Source: Odiellus spinosus (lineage: Eukaryota; Arthropoda; Arachnida; Opiliones; Phalangiidae). Taken from it: a DNA stretch of 64,000 nt. Shown piece by piece: positions 1-12,696 of the stretch. The stretch covers positions 7,061,424 to 7,125,423 of the forward strand of contig OY987231.1 of assembly GCA_963920705.1 (NCBI GenBank), written 5' to 3'. Position numbers and translations under genes: made by a program. The notes beneath the pieces were generated by a model that was not told the DNA's origin, did not search any database, and saw only the letters and a list, made by a program, of their open reading frames with translations. The first letter of the stretch is position 1, and every line of letters starts with the position of its first letter.

Positions 1-990
1 CGCCTCCATCAAATAAATTTGTAGTTTTCATTATGGTTTTTCAAAACATTTGATGCACCCGGAAATATTAGGAAAAATAAACTGGTAAAACCTGGAATTT
101 TCCAAATTTTGTATGAACCCAGTTAAATACTCGTCTTCGTCATCTATTTAAAGTTAAAAAGATCTATCCATTTTTTTCTGTAAATTTTAATTAAATTTGA
201 AAACCGTTCCCTTCTAGTGTTTATATATAGTCGCGGTTTTGAAGCGTTTATGCCGAGAAATCTATGGGGTAGAAAATGTTTAAAGGAGTAAGGCTCGTGT
301 TAAAACCGATAAAGGGGCGGATCCGCTTTTAATTGTTCGGGAATCTTAGAATGCCCTTTTGTACTGTCACAAAAGCGGAAATCAACTTTCAGGCCTTCAT
401 TTCCCTTTCCCCCTTAAAGTCTATTAACTTGCAAATGATCTTCGCGGCTTGGCGCCATAAAATAGGGGCTGGAGAATTCTCTCTCTCTGTCTTTGCGATG
501 ATTTCTCGAACAATAGGTAATTGTATTCCTAAAGCGAGAATCTCAAGAATTCAATAAAGAAATAGCTAGGCGTCAAAGACAATGCCCGTAAGCGCGACCT
601 TTTCTCTCCTAAGCTAAGTTTCCACTATCTTTAACTTTATGAACGCGCTAAATCAAAGGGCAGAATCACGTTAAAAACAAAATTTCATCTTGTATGAAAG
701 GCCATGTTTCAAAACGTAGAAAACTTAACTGGAACACATTTGCCAAAACCCCTCCCAAAATCTCTAGACATTATCTAGTCCTATAGGAATTTAAGGTAGT
801 CAGGCATCTGTTGACTCGATTTTCTTGCCTAGTCAAATCTATCTCCCGCTAAGCTCGCGAATTTAATAACAAGAAAATAAAACAAGATTGAAAATGAATT
901 GTGTAAATGTTAAAGTAACGTAATAAAACTTTGCAGTAAATATGGCAGAGAGAAATTTCGCTCAGCTGCCAGGAAGACAGCGACGGAAAT
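1..990. other. No recognised feature
   Basis: AT-rich unique-looking sequence. The 74-codon open frame at 333-557 has no recognisable similarity and no splice context. Confidence 0.4.
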
Positions 991-997
991 AACAGGT

Positions 998-1290
998 GTT
1001 GAAACGCTTTTACCAGCGTTTGTAGACAATACATTATTTATCTCTCGTTTTCCCCTGAATGTGAGTTTTGCCTTGGACACGGTTGTACAAGAGTTAAAAC
1101 ACTTCTACAGGCGTCACATATAAAATGCATTTATCTCTTGTTTGCCCCTGAATGCGAGCTTTGACTCGGGCACGGTTAAACGATGGTTGAAACGCTCCTG
1201 CAGGTGTCCCATAGATGGAATACATTTATCTTTCGTTTGCCCCTGATTGCGAACTTTGCCTTGGACACGGCTGTACGATAGTTGATCAAA
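998..1290. repeat. Three tandem copies of a 95-bp unit
   Basis: TTTATCTCTTGTTTGCCCCT with TTGCCTTGGACACGG and GTTGAAACGC recur at about 95-bp spacing, with roughly 80% similarity between copies. Confidence 0.75.
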
Positions 1291-1379
1291 AATGGTCCGA
1301 ATCGGAAAATTTAAACATAATTCGACCAAATAGACCAAATAAAAAAAAACTCTATTCAACCTGAAGTGCACCAAAATTT

Positions 1380-1622
1380 CATTTGGTCAATTTGGTCGAA
1401 TTCTGTTGGTATTTTGAAGTTTGAACCATTTTTGACCGAATTACTTGTTTTTCCTCATAGGGAAAGCCGATTTCTTTGGTTGTTCTATGGGAGCACATTG
1501 AAATGAAAAGTAAAACTGACGTCACGCGTGAATGTACAAATAGCCACGGGATTTTTTTCAATTTGCTGTGATTATATTCGCGAGCTTTGGTGCGAGATAG
1601 ATTTGACAAGGCCCGAATCGAG
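1380..1622. mobile_element. Partial copy of the inverted-repeat family at 51.9 kb
   Basis: Shares AAAGCCGATTTCTTTGG, TTCTATGGGAGCACATTGAA and the end motif GACAAGGCCC with the element at 51897-52460. Only one arm is clear. Confidence 0.5.
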
Positions 1623-1682
1623 TAATTGCATGAATTTTAGCATTGAAATCCATTAAAACGCAAAATCATAAAAATCACCTTA

Positions 1683-1999
1683 AAGGGAGAAAAACTACTA
1701 ACAAATATTAAACTAGAATTAGATTTAAAACTTACCAAGAAAATAGGCTTAGCTGGATTCATGGAGATCACCCCGGCCATATAAGGACTAGCGACCAATG
1801 ACATTGATCCATGGCTCTTATATGGGAAGTGCAGGATCTCTATGATCAATGTCATTGGTCGCTAGCCTATTTCGATGGTAAATTTTAAATTTTTTTTAGT
1901 TTAATATTTGTTTGTATTTTTTTACTGGTGGATTAGGCCTATTTAAACAATAAGGAATAGATAAAAAAATCACTTGTTGTTAGGTTGCATTCTCCCCTT
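1683..1999. mobile_element. TA-flanked palindromic MITE, copy 1
   Basis: Ends AAGGGAGA (left, partly deleted) and TTAGGTTGCATTCTCCCC (right). Centre is a long palindrome, GACTAGCGACCAATGACATT / AATGTCATTGGTCGCTAG. Confidence 0.75.
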
Positions 2000-2550
2000 G
2001 AATGACTTAACTCTTACTATCATTTGAAATCAGTCATTTCTGTCTTTGAGGTGAGTGAAAACCTAGCTTTAAGATTCCCCATAGTGACTATTAATATCAT
2101 TCAACTTATATAGTTGAAGAGTAAAAATAATTAATATTTTAAATATGATAATGAGTCTTTGAGGTTTAAGCAAATCTATAAATTATACAAAGACGACCAT
2201 TCCAAATTTTTTTGGTTATTAAAGTAGCTGGGCCAAAATGGAGTTAGAAAAAAGCAAGAACCTTTCATTAGCGACGCTAAAGGTTTTTTCTGGTAGTAGG
2301 CTAAGTAATTATAAGCATGATAAATCGTAAATTCCTTTAAAAATATTGTGGGCGTGTCAAAATTCCACGTAGGATATAGTTTACGTCAGCTTAACCTTAG
2401 CGACGCTACTGTCTTAAAAAGCAAAAATAAGCAAACCAAAAAAATCTAAAATTAAAATTCATTATAAACAAAGGAAATCTACACCATTATTCTGGCAGTC
2501 CGTATAAACTATTAATCTCAAATCCGCCTGAGACGTCATTGATATACATA

Positions 2551-3190
2551 AAGTAAGAATGCAACCTAACCACTAGTGGTTTTTTATCAATTCCTTATGG
2601 TTTAAATATGCTTAGTCTAACAGTAAAATGTTTACAAAATAAATATTAAACTAGAAATAAACTTACCATCAAAATAGGCTTAGCTGGATTCATGGAGATC
2701 ACATGAACCCCCCTTATAAGGGCTAGAAACTAATGACATTGATCGATGATCCTTATATATCCAGCTAATCCTATTTTCTTTTCCGGATAAGTTTTAAATT
2801 TGTTTCTAGTTTAATATCTGTTTGTAATTTTTTTACTGATGAATTAGGCCATAGACTAAGAAAGGGTTTTACCCTCTACACGCGACGTTCTCCCTACGTC
2901 ATTAGTAACTGTTATTGTCGATAGAGGCGATACTAGTACGTTTTGGTGGTGCGCTCTTCCTTCCCACCATCGCTACCGCTAACGCGCCTGCGCAGCTACG
3001 ATAATTGGCTTGATGACCGCTAGAGGCGCCAGCGAACTGCCCCACCAAAATCCCTAACTATTTAAAAATCTGGGAAAACTATAGTGGAAGGCAGATATAG
3101 CTGCACGTCACGTGTCCAGGGTGAAACCCTTAGTGTAAGATTAGGCCTATTTAAACGATAAAGAATCGTTGTTAGGTTACATTCTACCTT
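2551..3190. mobile_element. TA-flanked palindromic MITE, copy 2, with nested insertion
   Basis: Starts AAGTAAGAATGCAACCTAAC after TA and ends GGTTACATTCTACCTT before TA. The body matches copy 1 until ATTAGGCC at 2850, is interrupted by 289 bp, and resumes at 3140. Confidence 0.8.
2851..3139. mobile_element. Inverted-repeat element nested in a MITE, 8-bp duplication
   Basis: ATTAGGCC flanks both sides (2843-2850 and 3140-3147), while other copies of the host MITE have it once. Ends ATAGACTAAGAAAGGGTTTT and CTTACACTAAGGGTTTCACC (reverse of the right end) are imperfect inverted repeats. The duplication length fits hAT or P-type elements; no transposase. Confidence 0.8.
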
Positions 3191-3601
3191 TAACGCGATT
3201 CTAAAGTCAAGGATAACGAAATTTTGAGTCCACCGCGAAAACCGAAGGGGCCGTCACTCTCGCTTTTGTTGTACACCCAAGTTCACATGAGTTCAGCTTC
3301 GTCTGCGCAAAGGGCTCGAACTGTTGTGAACTATGAGTTCAGCTTTGGTAGAGAAAAAAGTTCAATTATTTTGTACACCTGAGTACACCTGAGTTATCAA
3401 GTGTCTGACCCTTCGGCGTAAACTAAAATGCCAAAGTAAGAGTTCTAGCAAAAAATCCAATGCAAAGGTAACTTAAACCAAAGACTGTTCGCGCAAAACC
3501 TGTAAGTTGTAATGTACAATAACAACTCGTAGTTAAACCGTAGTCCCGTCCAACAGTCCAAGGCATATTCAAACAAAAACTCAACAAAAACAAACTTATC
3601 A

Positions 3602-3960
3602 AAAGCTGCGTTCATACTAGGACTTGCAGTCGATTCAAATCGTTTCAAAATGTTGCGCCGCAGTCGGAAAGCGTTTTTCTTGAACGAATTTGAATTGATT
3701 TTTCGTGCTTGCTCCGGGAACCAGTTTCAAACCGATTCGTCTTCAACAACCTACTGATGAAACTATAATAAATCGGTGTATATGTGAACAGATTGCAATC
3801 TCTTGATACACTAGTGTGAACTTAGCTTAAAGCTACGTTCACACTAGTCATATTCCAATCGATTTTAATAGATAAAATAAAACCGATATTTAAATCGCTC
3901 GAAATCGTTTTAAGCGACATCTTTTCAAGCAAAGGACTTGGACTTCGATGTAAATTTGGC
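3602..3960. mobile_element. MITE family with CGTTCACACTAG ends, one full and one partial copy
   Basis: AAAGCTGCGTTCATACTAGG (3603) and CTAGTGTGAACTTAGCTT (3811) are inverted ends of one copy; AAAGCTACGTTCACACTAGT at 3831 starts a second, incomplete copy. AATCGATT words are enriched inside. Confidence 0.68.
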
Positions 3961-4089
3961 TGATAAGCGACGCCTGGCTTATCACCCTACCAAATGTGCG
4001 GTTCTCCGATTAGGCACCCATAACCCTTGCTACCCTTATACAGTGAAGGGACACCCCGTTAAAACCTTTAACAAACTTATTAATTTAAA

Positions 4090-4250
4090 GGAACAATGAG
4101 CGTTTTTAAAGCCCATTTAAAGTATACTTCTTTTGTCGCTTAGCAGACGACGTTGGCCGTAACAAATTGTACAGTCAAAGGTATGCTGCGCGCGTAAAAG
4201 AAGCTGATTTTCAAATGGCAAATTTCGGAGCAGATAGGGTCTTTAATAAA
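4090..4250. mobile_element. MITE family with GCTTAGCAGACGACGTTGG core, copy
   Basis: GTCGCTTAGCAGACGACGTT followed by GGCCGTAACAAATTGTACAG and a terminal GAGCAGATAGGGTCTTTAA. The same order recurs at 48.95, 49.12, 58.4 and 60.96 kb. Confidence 0.65.
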
Positions 4251-4629
4251 AAAGTAAGCACTTACTATTAAGAGGGTTAATTTAGCTTGACATTAAAAAA
4301 GTGATCCTCAAACTAATTACCCTCGTGTTTTTTTTTTTTTTTTTTTCGTTTTGTTTCTACTTCAAGACCGCGGTGGTGGCTTTTTTCACCGTAAAGCAAT
4401 GCCTCTCTTGTGTTCTACCCCCTTAAACCAAACTACTGAAATTTATTTTTTTTCGTTGACCTAGGATATCTATTGCGCTAGATGGCGCCAGTTTTACGAA
4501 TAATTGAGTAGAACCTTTATCACCGTCTCACAAATGACACCACCGTCTCTATAAGTCAATTTTCCCCAAAGATACGTATCTCTGTAGAGCAGCAGCAGCG
4601 TTGTTAGATCTCTGTTCTTTACTCTCAGA

Positions 4630-4885
4630 GACATGGAGTAATAATAAATCCTGACGTAAAATCAGGGACTAGGGATAATAAAGGGAGAGCTAGACGTCAT
4701 CATGGAGTGCATCTTTTTTGCAACTTGTAACTCTGGCCACGATTTTAATTAAAAACTTAACAAGTCGTCACGTCGCGTAACTACTGCCGCAGCCGCCAGT
4801 ATCACAAGCAGTGGTCAACCCGAAAGGTTTCTTCATAGAGAAATAATAAAGGGAGAGCCAGACGTAAAATCATAAAGTTTTTTAG
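4630..4885 (-). repeat. Inverted remnant of the 40-bp minisatellite and its flank
   Basis: Two to three units (GGGATAATAAAGGGAGAGCT, GAGCCAGACGTAAAATCA) and the flank TTGTAACTCTGGCCACGATT, in the reverse orientation to 9915-10735. Confidence 0.8.
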
Positions 4886-4936
4886 ACTTCATCTTTAGTT
4901 TATGAACTGCACTTGGACAAGATTTTATTATGATGG

Positions 4937-5503
4937 GTAGAGCTCGGAATTCGTATAACTTTTGTTAATTGAATAAGACCATCGTGAATGTCAATCATAT
5001 ATTATCCATTCGCGAGAAACATATCCATTTCTTATTCGAGTTAACGTATACCCGAATGAAAGGCAAACTTATAATTCGTAATCATTGTTATAGGAAATAT
5101 ATACTTTATACGAGTTATTCGCCGATAAGAACAATTTTAAACTCTAGTTTCTTCGCGGATTTTAACCCAAATTGAGATCTCGAAGCTAGAATGTAGTCAT
5201 TTAGTCGCTGTTCCTTTCAATTTAGATAAACATATAATTATTATATTTCATTCTACACGGACTTCGATTAATATTCTATTTTTATCTTGGCATTTTCCGT
5301 TTGAATAAACACGTAATTTGTTTATTGATCAAGCTTATAATTTTATTTCCTGATAATTCGTATCCATTTGATACGCGTCTGTTTACATAATTTGTGGTTT
5401 TATATTAACTTGAACAATTTATCCGAGATTAAAATACCTGAAAAAGGTCTATTTATCAATGGATATCCTTAGTTATTCATTATCCGATTCTGAGCTCTAA
5501 TGA
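4937..5503. mobile_element. AGAGCTCGGAAT-type inverted-repeat element
   Basis: Ends AGAGCTCGGAATTCGTATAA and TTATCCGATTCTGAGCTCT are inverted repeats. CTAGAATGTAGTCATTTAGT near the centre matches, inverted, ACTAAATCACTACATTCTAG in the copy at 14.9 kb. Confidence 0.65.
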
Positions 5504-7080
5504 TCGGTAACGTTCACCACTTGAATATTAGAAGTGCCTACAAAGGGTTGATAAAACTTGATTTCGTGCCAGATGGGCCATCTTATTAAATTTTTTTATA
5601 TTACTTTACAATTCCACACGCCATATCATATAACAGACTGTAATTTCGTTAAACCTCCGGGCTCCTTCGCTTTTAAAGTCATCAATCTTATTTATTATAA
5701 TAGATGGTTTTTATTTTTAAATCTATTTTTGGTTGAAGATTATATCTGATATCGTGTACCTTCCTTCAAATTCGATCATTAGAGTGTTGAAACAAGGGCT
5801 CGATAATTAATTGATTCATAATCCGAGGTTCAAAACGCAATTAATCTTTGGCACGTTATTTTTAATTTAAACCATGAAGATACGTTATGAGATATCGTGT
5901 AAAAGTGGAAAATTAGTCTGAAAATGACCGAGGCATATTTTTCCGGAACCATTTTTCCGCTACAGAATTTTCAGATTACTACTGTTTTTTTTTTTTTAAA
6001 TTATTTTATAATATTTTGTGAACTCCAACAAGCTAGTGTATTTTTTTAGAGTCAGATCCGTTTAAAAATCGCTGTAAAAGCGAAGGGAGTCGTAGGCCTA
6101 GTGAATTCCGAAGAACGACGTTCGCTTGGTTCACTCTTCTCATTTGAAGGGACTTGGAAACAGTTTTTAGTTTTAATTTGGGCTACATTTGAGGTAACTA
6201 GATCGTCGGAAAGAAACGACATCCTTTTCGACTCTTCGCGTGTACTTCATTTAGCACGAAGTTAAATGAAATCTATCTAACCAACGATCGTACTGTAAGG
6301 TTCTATATCAGAAGTTGAATTTGAATCGATAGCGAATTAGATTCAATAAATTCTAAAGTGTAAAGTCTGAAACTAATTTCTATTGTCCTTTGACTAACAA
6401 ATTAATTTTCTATCAATTAAAAAAATGAAAATTCAATGATTGAAAGCTAGCTCCATGGTTTTTTATTCTTCCGATTTGCGGAAAATTTTCCGCGTTTTAC
6501 TTTTCCGGAAAATTAACATACTAGATAGCGTAAGTAACTGTATAATAATCAAAAACATATTCATTGCCTAGCTAGATAAGTAAGGTTAAGCGAAAAAGAT
6601 AGTTTTCATATGCTGCGGGCTGATCCTTGTTTTTGGTTTTTGTTTTTTTAAGAATACGCGTCATATATCGACTTGACCCACTATCAATCATAAGGCTCTG
6701 CAGTTGACGCTTCGACAAAAAGAATACTTCTTTTTATAATTTGAGGGTTGGCTCCTCTACCCCTTTAGATATACCCTTTTTAACTTATAACCGCCTAGAC
6801 AACGCCCTGAAATCCATATCAACTTGAATTTCCAGCGCTTACGAAGTAAACCTCAATTTCACTAGAAACGCCTTGGTTTAAATTTACTAAGTACTGAAAA
6901 CTTACACGTAGAAGCTTTTATTACGATTTTATGAAATTTTATATTCCTTTACATATTCGACATCGCTTCCGGTGTCGAGAGAGAAATTTGGCAAAAATGA
7001 CAAAAATCAAAATCTTAAAGTAAGGTTGTCACCATGTTTTGCTTTCAAATGCCTATGAATTCTATTTTTAGTTTTATAAT
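5504..7080. other. No recognised feature
   Basis: AT-rich; no coding frame above about 60 codons, no clear tandem repeat. A degenerate TTTTCCGGAAAATT-type inverted word occurs around 5938-5960 and 6480-6510. Confidence 0.4.
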
Positions 7081-7087
7081 ACTAGTA

Positions 7088-7479
7088 AAGGGGGAATGCA
7101 ACCTAATAACAAGGGATTTTGATCGATTCCTTATCGTTTAAATAGGCCTAATCCACAAATTTCAAACTTACTCGGAAAATAGGCTTCGCGAGAATCATGA
7201 AGATCCTGAATTGCCTCCGTGAAAGGTCTAGCGACCAATGGGCAAAGGCCCGTCGTTCACGCGAGATCTCCACGAGACTTACATTCGCGTTCGATTGGCC
7301 GCTAGACCTTATACGCGAGGAAATCATGATTTCCATGAATCCCGATAAGCTTATTTTCCAGATAAGTTTTAAAAATTCAAGTTTAATATTTGTTCGCAAT
7401 TTTTTTCACTAGTGTGTTAGACATATTTAAATAATAAGGAATCGATAAAAAAATCACTTGTTAGCTTTCACTCCCCCTT
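7088..7479. mobile_element. TA-flanked palindromic MITE, copy 3 (complete)
   Basis: TA then AAGGGGGAATGCAACCTAAT on the left; CTTGTTAGCTTTCACTCCCCCTT-type end then TA on the right. Inner palindrome AAGGTCTAGCGACCAATG / GATTGGCCGCTAGACCTT. The two arms differ at several bases, so it is not recent. Confidence 0.82.
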
Positions 7480-7578
7480 TAAGGGTGATCATTACCAAAA
7501 ATAAAGAGAGAAGAAACATTTCGTGTAGACTCCTATCTTGGACAGTTGCGGTGGTGTTGGACAGAATGATAGACGCTA

Positions 7579-7884
7579 TTAAAGCCACGTTCATACTAGG
7601 CCTTGGAATCGATTTAAACTGTTTCAAAACGTTTCGCTTTAGTCCAATAAACGGGAAACCGTCTTTTATCGAATCGATTTGATTCGATTTCTGGAAACTG
7701 CTTCGGGAATCAGTTTCATATCGATTCGGTCTCAACAACCGATAGCTGAAGCTGCATTAAATCGATTTATAAAGATAATGCTTGAACACGTGACGTTTAA
7801 AACGATTCCTGGCGATTTGAATATCGGTTTGATTTTATCGTTTCAAATCGATTAAGAAATGTTAGTGTGACCGTAGCTATAGTG
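7579..7884. mobile_element. MITE with CGTTCACACTAG ends, copy
   Basis: Starts AAAGCCACGTTCATACTAGG and ends TGTTAGTGTGACCGTAGCT. The body is rich in AAATCGATT words on both strands, like the copies at 3.6 kb and 53.7 kb. Confidence 0.72.
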
Positions 7885-8364
7885 ACTCAAAACTAGTTTT
7901 GCGTAACCTTAAAATGAGAACTATTCTACGTCTGTTTTTCTTTTATTTATATTATTCCATATTCGCTTGTTAATTAGCGCGTCTAATTAAGGCACTGATT
8001 TAATTAAAAAGAGAAATATCGTTCAACAGCGTGACACGTGTTTAAATTCTAGCCTCGAAGCAAATTTGAATTTTTTTTAATCAAAACCTATCCAGCGTTA
8101 CTAATGTAATAACAAAAATAGAAATAGGGATAATGAAGGCGAAGTATAGGCTTAATTAATTTAAGGATAATAAACAAAGTCGCTGTTTGGACAACTGCCA
8201 AGCCCGATGGGTATGAGGCTAGCCATGATTTTAATAAATCCGGTGTTCAAGCAGCGAGAAATAGGTCTCTTATTTTTTGGAAATGATATTACAAAGAAAT
8301 TAAGGAGAAGGTAAAAATCAGAAGAAATTCCTAAAGTTTTAGCAACCCGATGAACTATTGGATA

Positions 8365-9060
8365 TATATGAAATCAGATAGTTAGGAATCGGATGAAATA
8401 TTGGAAATATTAAGGTAAATCGAATGAAATATTGGAAATATTAAGGTAAATCGGATGAAATATTGGAAATATTATGGTAAATCGGATGAAATATTGGAAA
8501 TATTAAGGTAAATCGGATGAAATATTGGAAATATTAAGGTAAATCGGAAGAAATATTGGAAATATTAAGGTAAATCGGATGAAATATTGGAAATATTATG
8601 GTAAATCGGATGAAATATTGGAAATATTAAGGTAAATCGGATGAAATATTGGAAATATTAAGGTAAATCGGATGAAATATTGGAAATATTAAGGTAAATC
8701 GGATGAAATATTGGAAATATTAAGGGAAATCGGGTTAAATATTGGAAATATTAAGGGAAATCGGGTGAAATATTGGAAATATTAAGGGAAATCGGGTGAA
8801 ATATTGGAAATATTAAGGGAAATCGGATGAAATATTGGAAATATTAAGGTAAATCGGAAGAAATATTGGAAATATTAAGGTAAATCGGATGAAATATTGG
8901 AAATATTAAGGTAAATCGGATGAAATATTGGAAATATTAAGGGAAATCGGGTGAAATATTGGAAATATTAAGGGAATCGGATGAAATATTGGAAATATTT
9001 AGGGAAATCGAATGAAATATTGGAAATATTAGACACCTCATATTAAGGGAAATCAGAAGA
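8365..9060. repeat. 31-bp minisatellite
   Basis: About 22 copies of GGAAATATTAAGGTAAATCG plus GATGAAATATT. Subtypes GGTAAATCGGATG, GGGAAATCGGGTG and GGTAAATCGGAAG occur in blocks, indicating local copying. Confidence 0.96.
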
Positions 9061-9954
9061 AATATGGGAAATATTATGGGAAGTAAGTAGAAATATCGAA
9101 AATTAGAAATTACGATACATTTCGGTAATCAAAAGAAACTTCAGAAATCGGATGGCTAGTTCCTCGTTCAAACCCTATCTTCTTTTTCAACTGTAATGCA
9201 AATCAGCAAATATTTTAAAACGAACTTCGCTTAGCTCGAGATAGGCGTGCGAAGTTGTTATAATTAACCATAAATTAATGAGAAACCTTTGGCAAGTTTG
9301 AATAACATTCCTGATCGATAAAAAAAATCCCACTTTCAAATTACTTTCATTATCTCTTTAAGGAAAAAAAATATGACAGGTAGCTGTCACACACTTAGTC
9401 TTAAAAACCTCAGGGTACTTACAACGCCTACAATTAGGGCGTTGGTCCCAAGTTCTATATATATCTGCCTTCGACGTGGGTATCGAAGTTATATTAGACA
9501 TTTAATTTAATTGATAGATTGGGTAAAAATGTTCAACTATATTTTTTTTTATTTATCACGGTTTAATTTCACGAAGATGAAATCTAATTATATTCTATAA
9601 ACGCTTCAAAAGAGAAGGAGTATCAATTGGAGGGGAAAACATTCATTTTTTATTTTAGAGACTCCTCAATCTCATTTTTGGATTCAATATAATATGAGAG
9701 ATTTAACGCTATAATAACTTAAGGCTATACATATAATGTTTTAAAATAAATTACATTGTTTCTTTTTCTTCAAAAATCCCACGAGAATCTCCTTTGGACT
9801 AACCCCGTTGATATCTTATCTCTTTCAATAATAAATACGCAAAAAAATTCGCTCGTGAAAGTAACAAGATGGTCCTTAGGACCACCGCATATTCGTTACC
9901 TGACGACGCCGAAGTTAAGATTTTAATTAAAATCACGGCCAAGGTTACAAGTTT

Positions 9955-10735
9955 CAAAAAATTTGCACTCCATGATTTTACGTCTGGTTCTCCCTTTATT
10001 ATCCCTACCCAATGATTTTCCGTCGGGCTCTCCGCTTATTATCCCTACTCCCTGATTTTACCTCTGGCTCTCCTTTTATTATCCCTACTCCCTGATTTTA
10101 CCTCTGGCTCATCTTTTATAATCCCTGATCCATAATTTTACCTGTCTCTCCCTTTATTATCCCTAATCCATGATTTTACGTCTGGCTCTCCATTTATCAT
10201 CCGTACTCCCTGATTTTACCTCTGGCTCTCCTATTATTATCCCTGATCCATACTCCCTGATTTCACCTCTGGCTCTCCTTTTATTATCCCTGATCCATAC
10301 TCCTTGATTTCACCTCTTACTCTCCTTTATTATCCCTGATCCATGTTTTTCCCTCTGGCTCTCCTTTTATTATCTCTGATCCATGGTTTTACCTCTGGCT
10401 CTACTTTTATTATCCCTGATCCATGATTTTACCTCTGGCTCTCTCTACTCCATGCTTTTAGGTCTGGTTCTCTCTTTATTATCCCTAATCCATGATTTAA
10501 CATGTGACTCTCCCTTTATTATCCCTACTCCATGATTTTTCGTCAGGCTCTCCCTTTATTATCCTTACTCCATGATTTTACGTCAGGCTCTCCCTTTATT
10601 ATCCCTACTCCTTGATTTTGCGTCAGATCCTCCCTTCATTGTCCCTACTCCATGATTTTACGTCTAACTCTCACTTTATTATCCCTACTCCCATGATTTT
10701 ACGTTTGGTTCACCCTTTATTATTACTTCATGAAT
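9955..10735 (+). repeat. 40-bp minisatellite
   Basis: About 19 copies of CCCTTTATTATCCCTACTCC plus ATGATTTTACGTCTGGCTCT, with deletions and substitutions. The left edge is preceded by TTAATTAAAATCACGGCCAA, which is also found inverted at 4738. Confidence 0.94.
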
Positions 10736-11176
10736 TTTAGCGCGAGCAATCTCTCACGTAAGCATCCCTTCCTTTGACAGTGGTGTTTTGCATGAACACT
10801 ATTATGATTAAATACTAGTTTTGGTGTAACTAAAAATCATAAGATTTTCGTTTTAACTCTGAATATTGATTCCTTTATATCCAAAAATATTCCACCGAGG
10901 TTCGATACACGAGGCGCGAGTGAACTTCTCGGAATGCTTTGTAAATATAAGCCCCCAAATCGCCAGCAATATCAAACCAATAAATAACCTATATATTAAA
11001 AAAGAATCCACCACCCCTCGGTAGTAATCGATAACTCTCGTAAATAGTAACCGATTTTTAACCGAATTTTCATGTTCTTCCGTCGCGAAGAACTAAGAGA
11101 TCTCTTCCCTGTGAGATCTTACTATTCTTTAAATAAAACTATTTCGCGCGATTAGTAAAAATGTTTTTAGTAATTC

Positions 11177-11519
11177 CAGAAGCCGATGAAACCCTCCTTT
11201 GAAGTCTACTACTCTAATGTTCCATATAGCGCGCCTCTCTGTATGGGTAAAATTCACGATTTTACGAGATCGGAGGGGTCCTACTTCATACCCCCTGTCT
11301 ACGGAAAATTGGAAAGTCTCTCTCTCTCCACAAACCACGACGTTTTTTTTTTTTGACGAACTCGAAGGCTGCTAGAGATATTCGCTCGACGAACTCCCGC
11401 TCCGAAAATATCTACCGTTAGGAGGCGTACGAATCGCGCTTTTGAAACTAACCCATACAGAGAGGGGTAGACAAGACCCGGGAGTAATAGACTTCAAAGG
11501 AGGGTTTCATCTGCTTCTG
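11177..11519 (+). mobile_element. CAGAAGCCGATGAAACC-type MITE, copy 1
   Basis: Terminal inverted repeats of about 35 bp (CAGAAGCCGATGAAACCCTC / GAGGGTTTCATCTGCTTCTG) and a probable 7-bp duplication GTAATTC (11170-11176 and 11520-11526). An inner block CATACAGAGAGG is also inverted. Its mirror copy is at 14502. Confidence 0.82.
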
Positions 11520-11526
11520 GTAATTC

Positions 11527-12690
11527 TTAAAAAATATACAATTCTGAAATTTAGATGAAACCTACGCTCACACAAAAGAAAATGACTGCGCGAAAGCGAC
11601 CTTATCACTACTTGTGCCAGAACGCGCGAGAATCACCTGTAGGGTCTACAATAGACACGCGACCATAGTACCATGACGTAACTCAATTTCCATTTGGAGT
11701 TCGTGAAAAAGCCGTGAAATCTTCGCTTTAAGCTAGATTCTCACTGGACCGAAAACACCACGAGTTTTGTCATATTCTCGACACCCCTTTTGTCGTAAGA
11801 AACAAATATGTATAAGTGAAACGATAAATTTTTGGATTTATGAAACAGTATGGGTGGGTTTTACTTTTAGATCAAACGTCTACATAAAGATTCGTTTGTA
11901 GATTGCTTCTACTTTGAATTATCCCCCCCCCCTCCACCACCACCAAAAAAGGCATTTTCTCTGTATCTCGCAAAAATAATACGCCTGGCAATTTTGATTT
12001 AAAAAAACAACGCCCTGCTTGGTTTCTAATGCGGAATAAGTAAAAAATGCCAGTTATACAACGATGCCTAGACTTCTAGAATCAAATAAATTTAGACATT
12101 TTTCTTGAACGAAAAAATGAGGGAAAGAAATCATCTGATGGGCTAAAGAAAACACTCTAGAGAGAATAAAAATTGGAACTTTTTTTCAATCCGAAATAAT
12201 CGATGCCGAAAGAATTTTGAAATGGAAAAATCCCGACGATCTAATTTAAATAATATAGATCATTCTGGATATATAAAGTTCTTCCTTTCAAGGGATAGTG
12301 AAATACAGTTATCTTATCGCTTTAAGGCGAGTTCGAATCATGTTCGCTTAACGGGCGCGGAAAGAATTAAATTCAGCTTCATACTGTTATGGGCTGCTCG
12401 TCATGTTATGAATTAAAGAAGTGATACACCTTGTGCTTTAAATGTCCGCTTTCTTAAACACCAGTTTATTTGTACGATCTTTCATCATATAGGCATTACA
12501 TTTCATGTTTATACGTTTTAAAATTCAATTTAGGCCTCGTTAGGCTTAATAGACGTTTGAAATGAAGCGCGCGAAATTGAGTCTCGTGATATGCTGAATC
12601 ATACGAAAATAGAAGTTTTAAATAGGCGTGTGAGCGTTGGCACGGGTTAGATCAGATTGAAAATATTTTTCAGATTTCGTAATCTATTTT
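11527..12690. other. No recognised feature
   Basis: Unique-looking DNA with a C-run at 11924. Only short, unsupported open frames. Confidence 0.4.
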
Positions 12691-12696
12691 AATTTT

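Noticed and set aside
7148-7412. Overlapping frames of 71-83 codons on both strands
   Set aside because: They lie within the palindromic MITE; similar frames recur in the copy at 12761-12967 only because the repeats are alike.
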